Assembly: GCF_005491205.1 (NCBI RefSeq)
Contig: NZ_CP028035.1
Coordinates: 682,001 to 746,000, forward strand
Source: Nissabacter sp. SGAir0207
GTDB taxonomy: Bacteria; Pseudomonadota; Gammaproteobacteria; Enterobacterales; Enterobacteriaceae
Direction: 5' to 3'
Length of the DNA: 64,000 nucleotides
Position 1 is the stretch's first letter. Every line of letters starts with the position of its first letter. Both the position numbers and the translations under genes were made by a program. Below, in pieces: positions 34,840-44,376 of the stretch. The notes beneath the pieces were generated by a model. It made no database searches and had not been told where the DNA came from. It saw nothing but the letters and a program-made list of their open reading frames with translations.

Positions 34840-35982
34840 TTACAGCGTCGGTTCACTGTGCAGGGTCGGGGCCGGGCTGGGCGGCGGCAGATAGTGGTGG
34901 GTGATCACCGCGGCGGCGGCAGCGATGTCCACCGGGCAGCCCGCGCGCGCCAGCGCCGCGCCATAGGCTGCCACGTTGGCCAGCACCGTCGGGAAGGCGG
35001 CCTGCGGGCCAGTATGGTGGAGCCGCACCAGCTGGCGGGCGATCGGCCCGACGCCAGCGCTGATCTCCGCGCCCAGCTCGGCGGCATCGGTGAGCAGCGC
35101 GTCAATGTCCACCCCCTCCGGCACCGGGGCGGCGGTCAACAGCGCCGAGGCGTAGGCATCCTCTGGCTGCCAGGGCACGATGCCCAGCGCCCGCAGCCCG
35201 GCGCGGGTGGCCTGCGCCGCCTTCAGGTGGCGGTTGATCAGGCTCACCAGCCCCTCCTGATCCAGCCGGTCAAGCGCCGACTCCAGCGCCCAGAAGTCGA
35301 GCGCGCTGGGGGTGCCCGGCAACGCCTGTCGGCCACGCCCCAGCCACTGGCGCTTCAATTCCGGCAGCGAGAGGCAGGATTGCGCCCAGGCCGGTGGGGT
35401 CGCCAGTTGCGCCCATGCGCGCGGGCTGACGCTCAGTGCCGAGACGCCCGCCGGGCCGCCGAGCGCCTTCTGTGGCCCTATCACCGCGATGTCGATGCCC
35501 AGCGCATCCACCTCCAGCGTGTGCGCACCGAATGAGGCCACCGCATCCACCACCAGCAGCGCGCCGCGCCGCCGTACCCGCTCGGCAATCTCCGCCAGCG
35601 GGTTGAGGATGCCGCTGGCCGACTCGCCATGCGCCAGCACCACCGCATCCAGTTTTGGCATCGCCGCCAGCGCCTGATCAAAGGCGTTGAGGGTGAGCGG
35701 GTAGCCCGAGCGCGCCTTGGCGTCATGCACCTCCGCGCCGCCGCGCCGCAGCCACTGGCTGAAGTAGAGGCCATAGGGGCTGCTCACCACGTTCAGCAGA
35801 TGCTGGCCCGGCCGGGCGAGGCTGACTGCCACCGCCTCCAGCGCCAGCATCGCCTCGCCCTGAAACAGCAGCACGTCATGGCGCGTGCCCAGCAGGCGCG
35901 CCAGCCGGTCGGCCAGCGGCGCAAAGCGTGACGGCGGGTAGGGCGGCAGATTGAGCAGCGGGTGCCAGGCGGCGTCGGCCAT
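34840..35982 (-). CDS. Class V PLP-dependent aminotransferase
   Basis: 380 residues; GAGGAG lies five bases before the ATG at 35982 (an in-frame GTG two codons earlier is less good). The PLP lysine lies in VIGPQKALGGPAGVSALSVS, the preceding Asp in LLVVDAVASFGAHTLEVD and the substrate-binding part in HGESASGILNPL. It is related to alanine-glyoxylate and 2-aminoethylphosphonate transaminases. The amino donor cannot be deduced. It is divergent from the BisC-like gene across 120 bases. Confidence 0.88.
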   Translation of the reverse strand: MADAAWHPLLNLPPYPPSRFAPLADRLARLLGTRHDVLLFQGEAMLALEAVAVSLARPGQHLLNVVSSPYGLYFSQWLRRGGAEVHDAKARSGYPLTLNAFDQALAAMPKLDAVVLAHGESASGILNPLAEIAERVRRRGALLVVDAVASFGAHTLEVDALGIDIAVIGPQKALGGPAGVSALSVSPRAWAQLATPPAWAQSCLSLPELKRQWLGRGRQALPGTPSALDFWALESALDRLDQEGLVSLINRHLKAAQATRAGLRALGIVPWQPEDAYASALLTAAPVPEGVDIDALLTDAAELGAEISAGVGPIARQLVRLHHTGPQAAFPTVLANVAAYGAALARAGCPVDIAAAAAVITHHYLPPPSPAPTLHSEPTL

Positions 35983-36102
35983 GTTCACTCCTCGCGATGG
36001 GGGTATGGGTAAAGTGTAGAAGCCCGCGGCAGCAAATGTGGAGCGGCGGGCGTGAGGGTGGTACTTTGTGCGTCAGCCCAAATACCAGCCGTAAAGAGAA
36101 CC

Positions 36103-38355
36103 ATGCCGACACAACGTTTCCCGCATCTGGCGCACTGGGGCGCCTACACCGCCGTGGTGGAGGAGGGCGTATTGACGCGCTGCGAACCCTTCGCCGCCGA
36201 TCGCCACCCCTCACCGATGCTCGATGCCATTCCGGCGGCGGTCTACTCCGACACCCGCATCCGCAAGCCAGCGGTGCGCCGCTCCTGGCTGTTGCAGCGT
36301 GAGCGCAGCGACCGCAGTTTGCGCGGCCACGAGCCGTTCGTGGAGGTGGAGTGGGAGGTCGCCCTCGATCTGATCGCCGAAGAGAACCGCCGCGTGCGGG
36401 CGCAGTATGGCGCTTCCGGCATCTTCACCGGCTCCTACGGCTGGTCGTCGGCCGGGCGGCTGCACCACGCGCGCTCGCTGGTGCGCCGCTTCTACTTCAG
36501 CGGCGGCGGCGGGGTCGATCAGGTCGGCAACTACAGCTGGGGGGCGGCACAATTCTTCCTGCCCTATGTGATCGGCACCTTCAGCCCACTGACCGGCCGC
36601 GTCACCTCCTGGGAGAGCGTGGCGGAGCACTGCCAGCTGCTGGTGGCCTTCGGCGGGCTGGCGCTGAAGAACGCGCAGGTCGCCTCCGGCGGCGCGGGCG
36701 AGCACACGCTGCAACCCTGGCTGGAGCGGCTGGCGGCGCAGGGCACGCCGGTGATCAACATCAGCCCGACGCGCGACGACTGCCCGGCCTTCCTCAACGC
36801 CGAGTGGATCCCGATCCGCCCCAACACCGATGTGGCGCTGATGCTGGCGCTCGGGCAGGAGATCGCCCGCCTCGGCGCAGCGGATGAGGCCTTCCTCGCC
36901 AGCCACTGCACCGGCTACCCGCAGCTGCTGGCCTACCTGAATGGCGACAGCGACGGCGTGGCGAAAACCCCGGCGTGGGCCGAGGGGATCACTGGCATTC
37001 CGGCGGCGCGCATCCGCCAGTTGGCGCAGCAACTGATTGGCGTGCGCAGCTTCATGACCGGGGCCTACGCGGTGCAGCGCGCCCACCGTGGCGAGCAGCC
37101 CTACTGGATGATGATCGCCCTGAGCGCGATGCTCGGGCAGGTCGGGCTGCCGGGCGGCGGCTTCTCCTTCGGCCACGGCTCGATGAACAGCGTCGGCAAC
37201 CCGCGCCACGACACCCCCGGCCCGTCGATGGCGGTGGGCAGCAACCCGGCGGGGCTGGCGATCCCAGTGGCGCGCATCGCCGACATGCTGCTCCATCCCG
37301 GCGAGCCTTACCACTTTCAGGGCGAGACGCACCACTACCCGGATATCCATCTGGTGCACTGGGCCGGTGGCAACCCCTTCCACCATCACCAGCAGCTCAA
37401 CCGCCTGCTGGCGGGCTGGCAGAAGCCGGAGACGGTGATTGTGCAGGATATCTGGTGGACGCCAGCGGCGAAAATGGCCGACATCGTGCTGCCGGTGACC
37501 ACCACGCTGGAGCGCAACGACATCGGCGGCTCCTCGCGTGACCGTTTTGTCTTCGCCATGCATCAGGCGATTGCGCCGCAGCATCAGGCGCGCAATGACT
37601 TCGACATCTTCAGCGAGCTGGCGGAGCGGCTCGGCTACCGTGACGCCTTCACCGGCGGGCGCGACGAGCAGGGCTGGCTGCGCCAGATCTATGCCGAGTG
37701 CGGCGCGGCGCAGGTTGGCACCGGCGTCGAGTGGCCGGACTTTGAGACGTTCTGGCAGCGCGGCCACGTCGAACTGCCGAAACCCGCCACCCCCTACGTC
37801 TTCTTTGAGCGCTTCCGCCAGGATCCGGCGCGCCATCCGCTGAAGACGCCGAGCGGCCGCATCGAACTCTACAGCGAGACGCTGGCGCGCCACGACCAGC
37901 CGGACATGGCACCGCACCCGCAGTGGCAGCCGCCGGTGGAGTGGCTGGGCGCGGCCGATCGCTGGCCGCTGCACCTGATCACCGTGCAGCCCACCGACCG
38001 CCTGCACAGCCAGCTCGACCAGACGCCGCAGGCGCAGGGCAACAAAATCGCGGGCAAAGAGACGATTCAGATGCACCCCGCCGATGCCGCCGCGCGTGGC
38101 CTGCACGAGGGGGCGCAGGTGCGGGTGCACAATGAGCGGGGCGCTTGCCTGGCTGGCTTGCGGCTGAATGAGGGGCTGGCCCGCGGCGTGGTGGTGATGG
38201 CGACCGGGGCATGGTTTGACCCCGGCTTTGGCGCGGCGTGGTCAGGCACCGAGCAGGCTGGCAACCCGAATGTTTTGACGCTCGACATTGGCACCTCCTC
38301 CCTGACGCAGGGGCCAAATGCCATGAGCTGTCTGGTGGAGGTCAGCGCCACCTGA
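36103..38355 (+). CDS. Molybdopterin oxidoreductase, BisC/TorZ-like
   Basis: 750 residues of the DMSO-reductase family. FTGSYGWSSAGRLHHA holds the Ser ligand of molybdenum, followed by QVGNYSWGAAQ, GGNPFHHHQQLNRL, the HPADAAARGL C-terminal domain and a GPN end as in BisC. There is no Fe-S motif at the N-terminus and no Tat signal, so it is cytoplasmic like E. coli BisC, which reduces biotin and methionine sulfoxides. The frame is open upstream to 36052, but ATG 36103 gives the family N-terminus. Length is slightly below BisC. No cytochrome or chaperone gene is nearby. Confidence 0.88.
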   Translation: MPTQRFPHLAHWGAYTAVVEEGVLTRCEPFAADRHPSPMLDAIPAAVYSDTRIRKPAVRRSWLLQRERSDRSLRGHEPFVEVEWEVALDLIAEENRRVRAQYGASGIFTGSYGWSSAGRLHHARSLVRRFYFSGGGGVDQVGNYSWGAAQFFLPYVIGTFSPLTGRVTSWESVAEHCQLLVAFGGLALKNAQVASGGAGEHTLQPWLERLAAQGTPVINISPTRDDCPAFLNAEWIPIRPNTDVALMLALGQEIARLGAADEAFLASHCTGYPQLLAYLNGDSDGVAKTPAWAEGITGIPAARIRQLAQQLIGVRSFMTGAYAVQRAHRGEQPYWMMIALSAMLGQVGLPGGGFSFGHGSMNSVGNPRHDTPGPSMAVGSNPAGLAIPVARIADMLLHPGEPYHFQGETHHYPDIHLVHWAGGNPFHHHQQLNRLLAGWQKPETVIVQDIWWTPAAKMADIVLPVTTTLERNDIGGSSRDRFVFAMHQAIAPQHQARNDFDIFSELAERLGYRDAFTGGRDEQGWLRQIYAECGAAQVGTGVEWPDFETFWQRGHVELPKPATPYVFFERFRQDPARHPLKTPSGRIELYSETLARHDQPDMAPHPQWQPPVEWLGAADRWPLHLITVQPTDRLHSQLDQTPQAQGNKIAGKETIQMHPADAAARGLHEGAQVRVHNERGACLAGLRLNEGLARGVVVMATGAWFDPGFGAAWSGTEQAGNPNVLTLDIGTSSLTQGPNAMSCLVEVSAT

Positions 38356-38474
38356 CCCACTTTTAATCCATTGATTACATGCGGGGATACGAATTTACAG
38401 TTGGTTGCATTTAGAGCAGAACTCTTTCGATTATGCGGTAGTTTCTTAAGAGGGGGATCTCTAGAGTATGAGGT
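38356..38474 (+). promoter_or_regulatory. OmrA promoter region
   Basis: 119 AT-rich bases between the BisC-like gene and the small RNA, with the -10 TAGAGT seven bases before the RNA start and no good -35 (TAGTTT at 38439-38444), as expected for an OmpR-activated promoter. I could not define the OmpR boxes; ATTTACAGTTGGTTGCATTT is the best candidate. Confidence 0.45.
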
Positions 38475-38568
38475 CCCAGAGGTATTGATTGGTGAGAAAT
38501 CAGCATACTCTGTATGTTGATACCCTATTCAATTGCACCAACCTACGCGGATGCGTAGGTTTTTTTTT
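38475..38568 (+). ncRNA. omrA: OmrA/OmrB-type small RNA
   Basis: The 5' end CCCAGAGGTATTGATTGGTG is identical to E. coli OmrA as I recall it, including the seed that represses outer-membrane receptor and curli mRNAs. The 3' end TGCACCAACCTACGCGGATG and the hairpin ACCTACGC-GGAT-GCGTAGGT with a T9 run are the Omr terminator with one compensated base pair. It lies before aas; in E. coli omrA and omrB lie between aas and galR. Only one copy is seen here. A -10 (TAGAGT, 38462-38467) fits the start; Omr genes are activated by OmpR. Confidence 0.93.
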
Positions 38569-38713
38569 GCCTGCGATCCACCTCCCACTAAACAGCTATC
38601 CTTAACTCACGCGTCAGCCGTGCCTTATCGTCAGTCACCGATGGGTGCGGTATCCTGTCGCCTGTTTTGGGCTGGCATTTTGCTGGCCCTGTTTCCTCAT
38701 AAGGAGATGGGCT

Positions 38714-40870
38714 GTGTATGCACTGCTGAGGGGATTGCTCCGAATCCTGTTCCGAGTCTCGGTCAACGCCGACCCGGCGCTGTTCCGGCATGACAAACTA
38801 TTGATCACGCCAAACCATGTCTCTTTCCTCGACGGCGCGCTGCTGGCGCTGTTCCTGCCGGTGAAGCCGGTATTTGGCGTCTACAGCCGCATTGCCGATC
38901 GCTGGTACATGCGCCTGATTACGCCCTATGTAGACGTGGTGCCGCTCGACCCCACCAGCCCGATGGCTATCAAGCGGCTGGTGCGCGAGGTGCAGGCGGG
39001 CCGGCCGGTGGTGGTGTTCCCCGAGGGGCGCATCACCATCACCGGCTCATTGATGAAGGTGTATGACGGCGCGGCCTTTATCGCCGCCCGCGCCGGTGCG
39101 GCCGTGGTGCCGGTGCGCATCGACGGGGCGGAGTTCACGCCATTTGGCCGCCTGCGCGGCAACTTCAAGATCCGCCTGTTCCCGAAGATCACCATTGAGG
39201 CGCTGCCCGCCACCCGGCTGCCGATGCCGGACGCGCCGCGCGCCCGCGACCGCCGGATTTTGGCTGGCCAGCACCTGCACCAGATCATGATGGAAGCGCG
39301 CATGGCGACGCTGGCACCGCAGACGCTGTTTGAGGCGCTACTGGCGGCGCAGACGCGCTACGGCCGCTTCAAGCCCTGCATCGAGGACATCAACTTCCAC
39401 GAGGACAGCTACCACGGGCTGCTGAAGAAGTCCCTTGGCGTCAGCCGCATCCTGCAACGCTTTACCCGCGAGGGCGAGCACGTCGGCCTGCTGCTGCCGA
39501 ACGCCACCATCACCGCCGCGGCGATCTTTGGCGCTATCCTGCGTGGCCGGGTGCCCGCGATGCTCAACTACACCGCGGGCGCGAATGGCATCCGCAGCGC
39601 CATGCGCGCGGCGGAGATCCACACTATCGTCACCTCGCGCCAGTTCCTCGAGAAGGGCAAGCTGACCGAGCTGCCAGCGCAGGTGCCTGAGGCAGAGTGG
39701 GTCTACCTGGAAGATCTCAAGGATACCGTCACCCGCGAGGACAAGATCTGGATCCTGAAGCACCTGATCTTCCCGCGCCGGGCGATGACGCCGCAGCGGC
39801 CCGACGACGCCGCGCTGATCCTGTTTACCTCTGGCTCCGAGGGCAACCCCAAGGGGGTGGTGCACAGCCACCGCAGCCTGCTGGCGAACGTCGAGCAGAT
39901 CCGCACCGTCGCTGACTTCACGCCGCGTGACCGCTTTATGTCGGCGCTGCCGCTGTTCCACGCCTTCGGCCTGACCGTGGGGCTGTTCACGCCGCTGCTC
40001 ACCGGTAGCCGGGTGTTCCTCTACCCCAGCCCGCTGCACTACCGGGTAGTACCGGAGCTGGTCTACGACCGCAACTGCACCGTGCTGTTCGGCACCTCCA
40101 CCTTCCTGGGCAACTATGCGCGCTTCGCCCACCCCTATGACTTCGCGCGCGTGCGCTACGTGGTGGCCGGGGCGGAGAAGCTCTCTCAGGCCACCCGTCA
40201 GGTGTGGCAGGAGAAGTATGGCATTCGCATTCTGGAGGGCTATGGCGTCACCGAGTGCGCGCCAGTGGTCGCCATCAACGTGCCGATGGCCGCCAAAACC
40301 GGCACCGTGGGCCGCATCCTGCCGGGCATGGCGGCGCGCCTGCTGCCGGTGGCGGGCATCCCGGAGGGCGGTCGGCTGCAACTGAAGGGGCCGAATATCA
40401 TGAAGGGCTACCTGCGGGTGGAGCACCCCGGCCAGCTAGAGCCGCCGGTGGCGGAGAATGCGCAGGGGCAGCCGGAGGCGGGCTGGTATGACACCGGCGA
40501 CATCGTCACGCTGGATGAGCAGGGCTACTGCACCATCCTTGGCCGGGTGAAGCGCTTCGCCAAGCTGGCAGGGGAGATGGTTTCGCTGGAGAGCGTCGAG
40601 CAGCTGGCACTGCGCGCCTCGCCGGAGGGGCAGCACGCTGCCGCCGCCAAGCCTGACAGCGCCAGGGGCGAGGCGCTGGTGCTGTTCACCACCGACGCTG
40701 GCCTGACCCGTGACGCGCTGCTTCAGGCGGCACGTGAATCCGGCGCGCCAGAGCTGGCGGTGCCGCGCGACATCCGCGTCCTGAAAGCGCTGCCGCTGCT
40801 CGGCAGCGGCAAACCTGACTTTGTTGCTCTGCGACAACTGGCGGAACACCCGGAGGCTTCCCATGACTAA
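38714..40870 (+). CDS. aas: Bifunctional acyltransferase / acyl-ACP synthetase Aas
   Basis: 718 residues (E. coli 719) from the GTG at 38714, eight bases after AAGGAG; the frame is open earlier but lacks similarity. The N-terminal acyltransferase has [11 protein letters not shown] (NHxxxxD) and [12 protein letters not shown]; the C-terminal AMP-forming part has [25 protein letters not shown] and WYDTGDIV. Aas re-acylates 2-acyl-lysophosphatidylethanolamine at the inner membrane, taking lysolipid flipped by LplT. It overlaps lplT by eight bases. Confidence 0.97.
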   Translation: MYALLRGLLRILFRVSVNADPALFRHDKLLITPNHVSFLDGALLALFLPVKPVFGVYSRIADRWYMRLITPYVDVVPLDPTSPMAIKRLVREVQAGRPVVVFPEGRITITGSLMKVYDGAAFIAARAGAAVVPVRIDGAEFTPFGRLRGNFKIRLFPKITIEALPATRLPMPDAPRARDRRILAGQHLHQIMMEARMATLAPQTLFEALLAAQTRYGRFKPCIEDINFHEDSYHGLLKKSLGVSRILQRFTREGEHVGLLLPNATITAAAIFGAILRGRVPAMLNYTAGANGIRSAMRAAEIHTIVTSRQFLEKGKLTELPAQVPEAEWVYLEDLKDTVTREDKIWILKHLIFPRRAMTPQRPDDAALILFTSGSEGNPKGVVHSHRSLLANVEQIRTVADFTPRDRFMSALPLFHAFGLTVGLFTPLLTGSRVFLYPSPLHYRVVPELVYDRNCTVLFGTSTFLGNYARFAHPYDFARVRYVVAGAEKLSQATRQVWQEKYGIRILEGYGVTECAPVVAINVPMAAKTGTVGRILPGMAARLLPVAGIPEGGRLQLKGPNIMKGYLRVEHPGQLEPPVAENAQGQPEAGWYDTGDIVTLDEQGYCTILGRVKRFAKLAGEMVSLESVEQLALRASPEGQHAAAAKPDSARGEALVLFTTDAGLTRDALLQAARESGAPELAVPRDIRVLKALPLLGSGKPDFVALRQLAEHPEASHD

Positions 40871-42062
40871 CCCGGCCAATGATCGCCTGCTGTCACGCGG
40901 CATGATGGCGGTGATGGCGGCGCAGTTCCTCTCCGCCTTTGGCGATAACGCGCTGCTGTTCGCCACGCTGGCGCTGATCGCCCGCGAGCACTATCCCGAC
41001 TGGAGCCAGCCGATATTGCAGATGGTGTTTGTCGCCGCCTACATCGTGCTCGCGCCCTTTGTCGGGCAGTTCGCCGACAGCCTCGCCAAGGGGCGGGCGA
41101 TGATGATCGCCAACCTGCTGAAGCTGGCGGGCGCGGCAGTGATCCTCGCGGGCCTCAACCCGTTTGCTGGCTACGCGCTGGTGGGTGTCGGGGCGGCAGC
41201 CTACTCGCCGGCCAAGTATGGCATCCTCGGCGAGATAACCCATGGCGAGCTGCTGGTGAAGGCCAACGGCCTGATGGAGGCCTCCACCATCGCCGCCATC
41301 CTGCTCGGATCGGTGGCGGGCGGCTGGCTCTCTGACTGGCACCTGACGGCGGCAGTCGGGGCCTGCGCGGCGGCCTATGGCGCGGCAGTGCTGGCAAACC
41401 TGTTCATCCCGCGCCTGCCAGCGGCGCGCCCGGCCAGCGGCTGGCACCCTGGGCAGATGCTGCGTACCTTTGCGGGCGCGACCCGCACCCTGTGGCAGGA
41501 TAACGAGGCGCGCTTCTCGCTGATTGGCACCAGCCTGTTCTGGGGAGCGGGCGTCACCCTGCGCCTGCTGCTGGTACTGTGGGTGCCGGTGGCGCTCGGC
41601 ATCACCGACCACACCACGCCGACGCTGCTCAATGCCTTTGTGGCGATTGGCATCGTGTTTGGCGCGGCGGCGGCGGCCTGGCTGGTGACGCTGGAGAAGG
41701 TGCGCCGCAGCCTGCCAGCGGGCGTGCTGATGGGCGGCGCGGTGGTGCTGTTCGCCCTCCAGCATCAGCTGGTGGGGGCGGGCGTGGTACTGGTGGCGAT
41801 TGGCACGCTCGGCGGCTTCTTCGTGGTGCCGCTCAACGCGCTGTTGCAGGTGCGCGGCAAACTGACGGTCGGCGCGGGCAACGCGATTGCGGTACAGAAC
41901 CTCGGCGAGAACAGCGCAATGCTGCTGATGCTGGGGCTTTACTCGCTGGTGGTGAAGCTGGGCGCACCGGTGATTGGTATCGGCATCGGTTTTGGCGTGG
42001 TGTTTGTGGTGGCGATTGGCGGGCTATGGATCTGGCAGGCGCGGCGAGCGCCCACCCGGTAG
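40863..42062 (+). CDS. lplT: Lysophospholipid transporter LplT
   Basis: 399 residues (E. coli 397), MFS fold with about twelve hydrophobic segments. The N-terminus [21 protein letters not shown] and the [20 protein letters not shown] block near the end are characteristic. It flips lysophosphatidylethanolamine inward for Aas. The start lies inside the aas 3' end, so the pair is co-translated. Confidence 0.96.
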   Translation: MTNPANDRLLSRGMMAVMAAQFLSAFGDNALLFATLALIAREHYPDWSQPILQMVFVAAYIVLAPFVGQFADSLAKGRAMMIANLLKLAGAAVILAGLNPFAGYALVGVGAAAYSPAKYGILGEITHGELLVKANGLMEASTIAAILLGSVAGGWLSDWHLTAAVGACAAAYGAAVLANLFIPRLPAARPASGWHPGQMLRTFAGATRTLWQDNEARFSLIGTSLFWGAGVTLRLLLVLWVPVALGITDHTTPTLLNAFVAIGIVFGAAAAAWLVTLEKVRRSLPAGVLMGGAVVLFALQHQLVGAGVVLVAIGTLGGFFVVPLNALLQVRGKLTVGAGNAIAVQNLGENSAMLLMLGLYSLVVKLGAPVIGIGIGFGVVFVVAIGGLWIWQARRAPTR

Positions 42063-42065
42063 TGC

Positions 42066-42096
42066 AACAGGGCGGACTCTCCGCCCTGTTTTTTTG
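42066..42096. terminator. Terminator between lplT and tas
   Basis: AACAGGGCGG-ACTCT-CCGCCCTGTT stem followed by T7, between convergent genes. Confidence 0.93.
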
Positions 42097-42099
42097 GCC

Positions 42100-43140
42100 T
42101 TAGGGAGCCGGGAAGGTGAAGCGGCGGTGGATCGCCTCCAGCGCCTGCAACACCTCCTCGTCCAGGACCAGATCCTGGCTGTCGATGTTGGTCTTCAGCT
42201 GCTCCAGGTTGGTCGCGCCCAGCAACGTGCTGGCGACGAACGGCTGCTGGCGCACGAAGGCCAGCGCCATCTGGCTCGGATCGAGGCCGTGGTGTTTGGC
42301 CAGCGCCACATACTCGGCGATCGCCTGCTCGGTGTGCTCACCGCTGTAACGGGTGAAGCGGCTGAACAGTGTGTTGCGCGCGCCGGCTGGCTTCGCGCCA
42401 TTCAGGTACTTGCCGCTCAGCGTGCCGAACGCCAGGCTGGAGTAGGCCAGCAGCTCCACGCCCTCGTGGTGGCTGATCTCCGCCAAACCCACCTCAAAGC
42501 TGCGGTTCAGCAGGCTGTAGGGGTTTTGGATCGAGACGATGCGCGGCAGGTCATGCTTCTCCGCCAATTGCAGGTAGCGCATCACCCCCCACGGCGTCTC
42601 GTTGGAGACACCGATGTAGCGGATCTTGCCCGCGCGCACCTGCTCATTCAGCGCCTCCAGCGTCTCCAGCAGCGTCACCGCCGGTTTGTCATCTTCATAG
42701 CGGTAGTTCAGCTTGCCGAAGCAGTTGGTCTGGCGCTGCGGCCAGTGCAGCTGGTAGAGATCGAGGTAGTCGGTGTTCAGGCGCTTCAGGCTGGCGTCCA
42801 GCGCGTTGCGGATGTTTTTGCGATCCAGCGCCTGATCCGGGCGGATGGCGGCGTCGCTGCCGCGTGACGGCCCGGCGACCTTGCTGGCCAGCACCACCTT
42901 CTCACGGCAGCCGCGCGCCTTCAGCCAGCTGCCGATGTAGCTCTCGGTCAGGCCCTGTGTCTCCGGGCGCGGCGGCACCGGGTACATCTCGGCGGTGTCA
43001 ATCAGGTTGATCCCGGCGGAGAGGGCATAGTCCAGCTGCTGGTGGGCCTCGGCTTCGCTGTTCTGCTCACCAAACGTCATGGTGCCCAGTCCCAGTACGC
43101 TCACTTCCAAAGAACTGTGGGGGATACGGTGATAGTGCAT
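42100..43140 (-). CDS. tas: Aldo/keto reductase Tas
   Basis: 346 residues, the same length as E. coli Tas, beginning MHYHRIPHSSLEVSVLGLGTMTFG. The catalytic tetrad of the AKR fold is recognisable: Asp/Tyr in NLIDTAEMYPVP, Lys in LASKVAGPSR and His in LYQLHWPQR. In E. coli Tas was found as a suppressor of tyrosine auxotrophy during starvation; the native substrate is unknown. Downstream of ygdR on the same strand, 204 bases apart. Confidence 0.96.
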   Translation of the reverse strand: MHYHRIPHSSLEVSVLGLGTMTFGEQNSEAEAHQQLDYALSAGINLIDTAEMYPVPPRPETQGLTESYIGSWLKARGCREKVVLASKVAGPSRGSDAAIRPDQALDRKNIRNALDASLKRLNTDYLDLYQLHWPQRQTNCFGKLNYRYEDDKPAVTLLETLEALNEQVRAGKIRYIGVSNETPWGVMRYLQLAEKHDLPRIVSIQNPYSLLNRSFEVGLAEISHHEGVELLAYSSLAFGTLSGKYLNGAKPAGARNTLFSRFTRYSGEHTEQAIAEYVALAKHHGLDPSQMALAFVRQQPFVASTLLGATNLEQLKTNIDSQDLVLDEEVLQALEAIHRRFTFPAP

Positions 43141-43275
43141 AGCCGGTTTTCCTTAGTGTTGAGAATGGAGACTGAAAAATGCGCCGTTATCGACGTTATC
43201 GCTTGTCATTGACTCATTAACACGTTTTTCTCTGCGCGCACAAGTGCGGTGCCTGATTGTATGCCGGTAGGAAAG

Positions 43276-43307
43276 GGGAGCGGGGCGCCACGGGTGGTCG
43301 CGCTCCC
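43276..43307 (-). terminator. Possible terminator hairpin downstream of ygdR
   Basis: GGGAGCG and CGCTCCC arms with an 18-base, GC-rich loop; on the minus strand it is followed by CTTTCC. It is weak. The rest of the 204-base ygdR-tas gap holds no gene; it contains the tas start region. Confidence 0.35.
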
Positions 43308-43344
43308 GGCGCAGGCTGGCTGGCCGGGAGGGAGGCGTAACGGG

Positions 43345-43563
43345 TTAGCGTTCAATCATTTGGTTGACGTTATCGGCGTTGATCTGGCGCTGGTTGCCCT
43401 GCTCATCGGTATAGCTGATGAGGCCAGTTTCCTTGTCAATTGCCGGTTTACCCTGGGTCAGGATCATATTGCCATCTTTTGTGGCAATCACATAGTCGCT
43501 GGCGCACCCGGTGAGTGTGCACGCGACGATCAGCGCCGATACAGCGATAGCCCATGTTTTCAT
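43345..43563 (-). CDS. ygdR: YgdR, small DUF903-family lipoprotein
   Basis: 72 residues, the E. coli YgdR length. Lipoprotein signal [20 protein letters not shown] with lipobox LTGC (Cys20), then [20 protein letters not shown] and the final [12 protein letters not shown]. The Ala at +2 predicts outer-membrane sorting. The start at 43563 is chosen because the 17 codons before it do not look like a signal peptide. Role unknown in the family. Confidence 0.95.
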   Translation of the reverse strand: MKTWAIAVSALIVACTLTGCASDYVIATKDGNMILTQGKPAIDKETGLISYTDEQGNQRQINADNVNQMIER

Positions 43564-43695
43564 GATGTTTTCCTTGATAATCGACGAAGAGGGGGGACGT
43601 TTTAAGCGTAGCAAACTGACATATAAAGCAAGGTAAAATCACCTCTAAAAATCCGAATTTTGCCGTCCGGCCCCTCAATCAGGAAAATGAACGAA

Positions 43696-44376
43696 CTACA
43701 GCAAGAAGTGGCGCGCCAGCAGGGCGGCGGTGAAGGGCTTTTTCAGGTAGAAGCCGCGTGGCAGGGTCAGGATCGGCTGGCCGCGATCGCCAATCGCCTC
43801 GGTCAGCGCCTTGCTGTTGGCCGCCTTGGGCCGCAGTTGCAGCACCTCGCCGTGGCGGGCGGTGATGCTCTCCACCTTGCCCAGCACAATCATGTCCATC
43901 AGCTCTTCCCAGTCGCAGCGCAACTGTGCCTCCTCCTCCGGGCTGGGCGACCAGAGCAGCGGCGCGCCGATGCGCCGCGCCGCCAGCGGCAACTGGCGCT
44001 CGCCCTCCACCGGCACCCAGAGCACCCGCGCCAGCTTGTGGCGCACGTGGCTGCGCTCCCAGCTGACGCCGCTGTTGCCGGTCAGCGGCGCAACACAGAC
44101 GAAGGTGGTCTCCAGCGGTTTGCCCGCGGCATCAATCGGGATGGTTTTCAACTCCACGCCGAGCGCCGGGAAGTCCCGCTCGGCCTTGCTGCCAGCCGTC
44201 GCACCGAGATAGAACTCCAGCAACATGCCGACCCACCCCTTGTCGCGCTTGAGGTCAGCCGGGATGGCGATGCCCGCGCGCGCCGCCAGCTCGCCCAGCG
44301 ACTGGCCGGCCAGTGCCTGCGCGCGTTGCAGCAGTTCCTCACAATCATTTGGCGGGGGCAGGGGCGAAAGGCTCAT
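43696..44376 (-). CDS. mutH: Mismatch-repair endonuclease MutH
   Basis: 226 residues from the ATG at 44376 (a GTG three codons earlier is in frame but has no ribosome site); E. coli MutH is 229. The catalytic Asp, Glu and Lys are in [13 protein letters not shown], and the family block [28 protein letters not shown] is intact. It nicks the unmethylated strand at hemimethylated GATC after MutL activation, so the organism should have Dam methylation. It is divergent from rppH across the DnaA-box region. Confidence 0.96.
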   Translation of the reverse strand: MSLSPLPPPNDCEELLQRAQALAGQSLGELAARAGIAIPADLKRDKGWVGMLLEFYLGATAGSKAERDFPALGVELKTIPIDAAGKPLETTFVCVAPLTGNSGVSWERSHVRHKLARVLWVPVEGERQLPLAARRIGAPLLWSPSPEEEAQLRCDWEELMDMIVLGKVESITARHGEVLQLRPKAANSKALTEAIGDRGQPILTLPRGFYLKKPFTAALLARHFLL

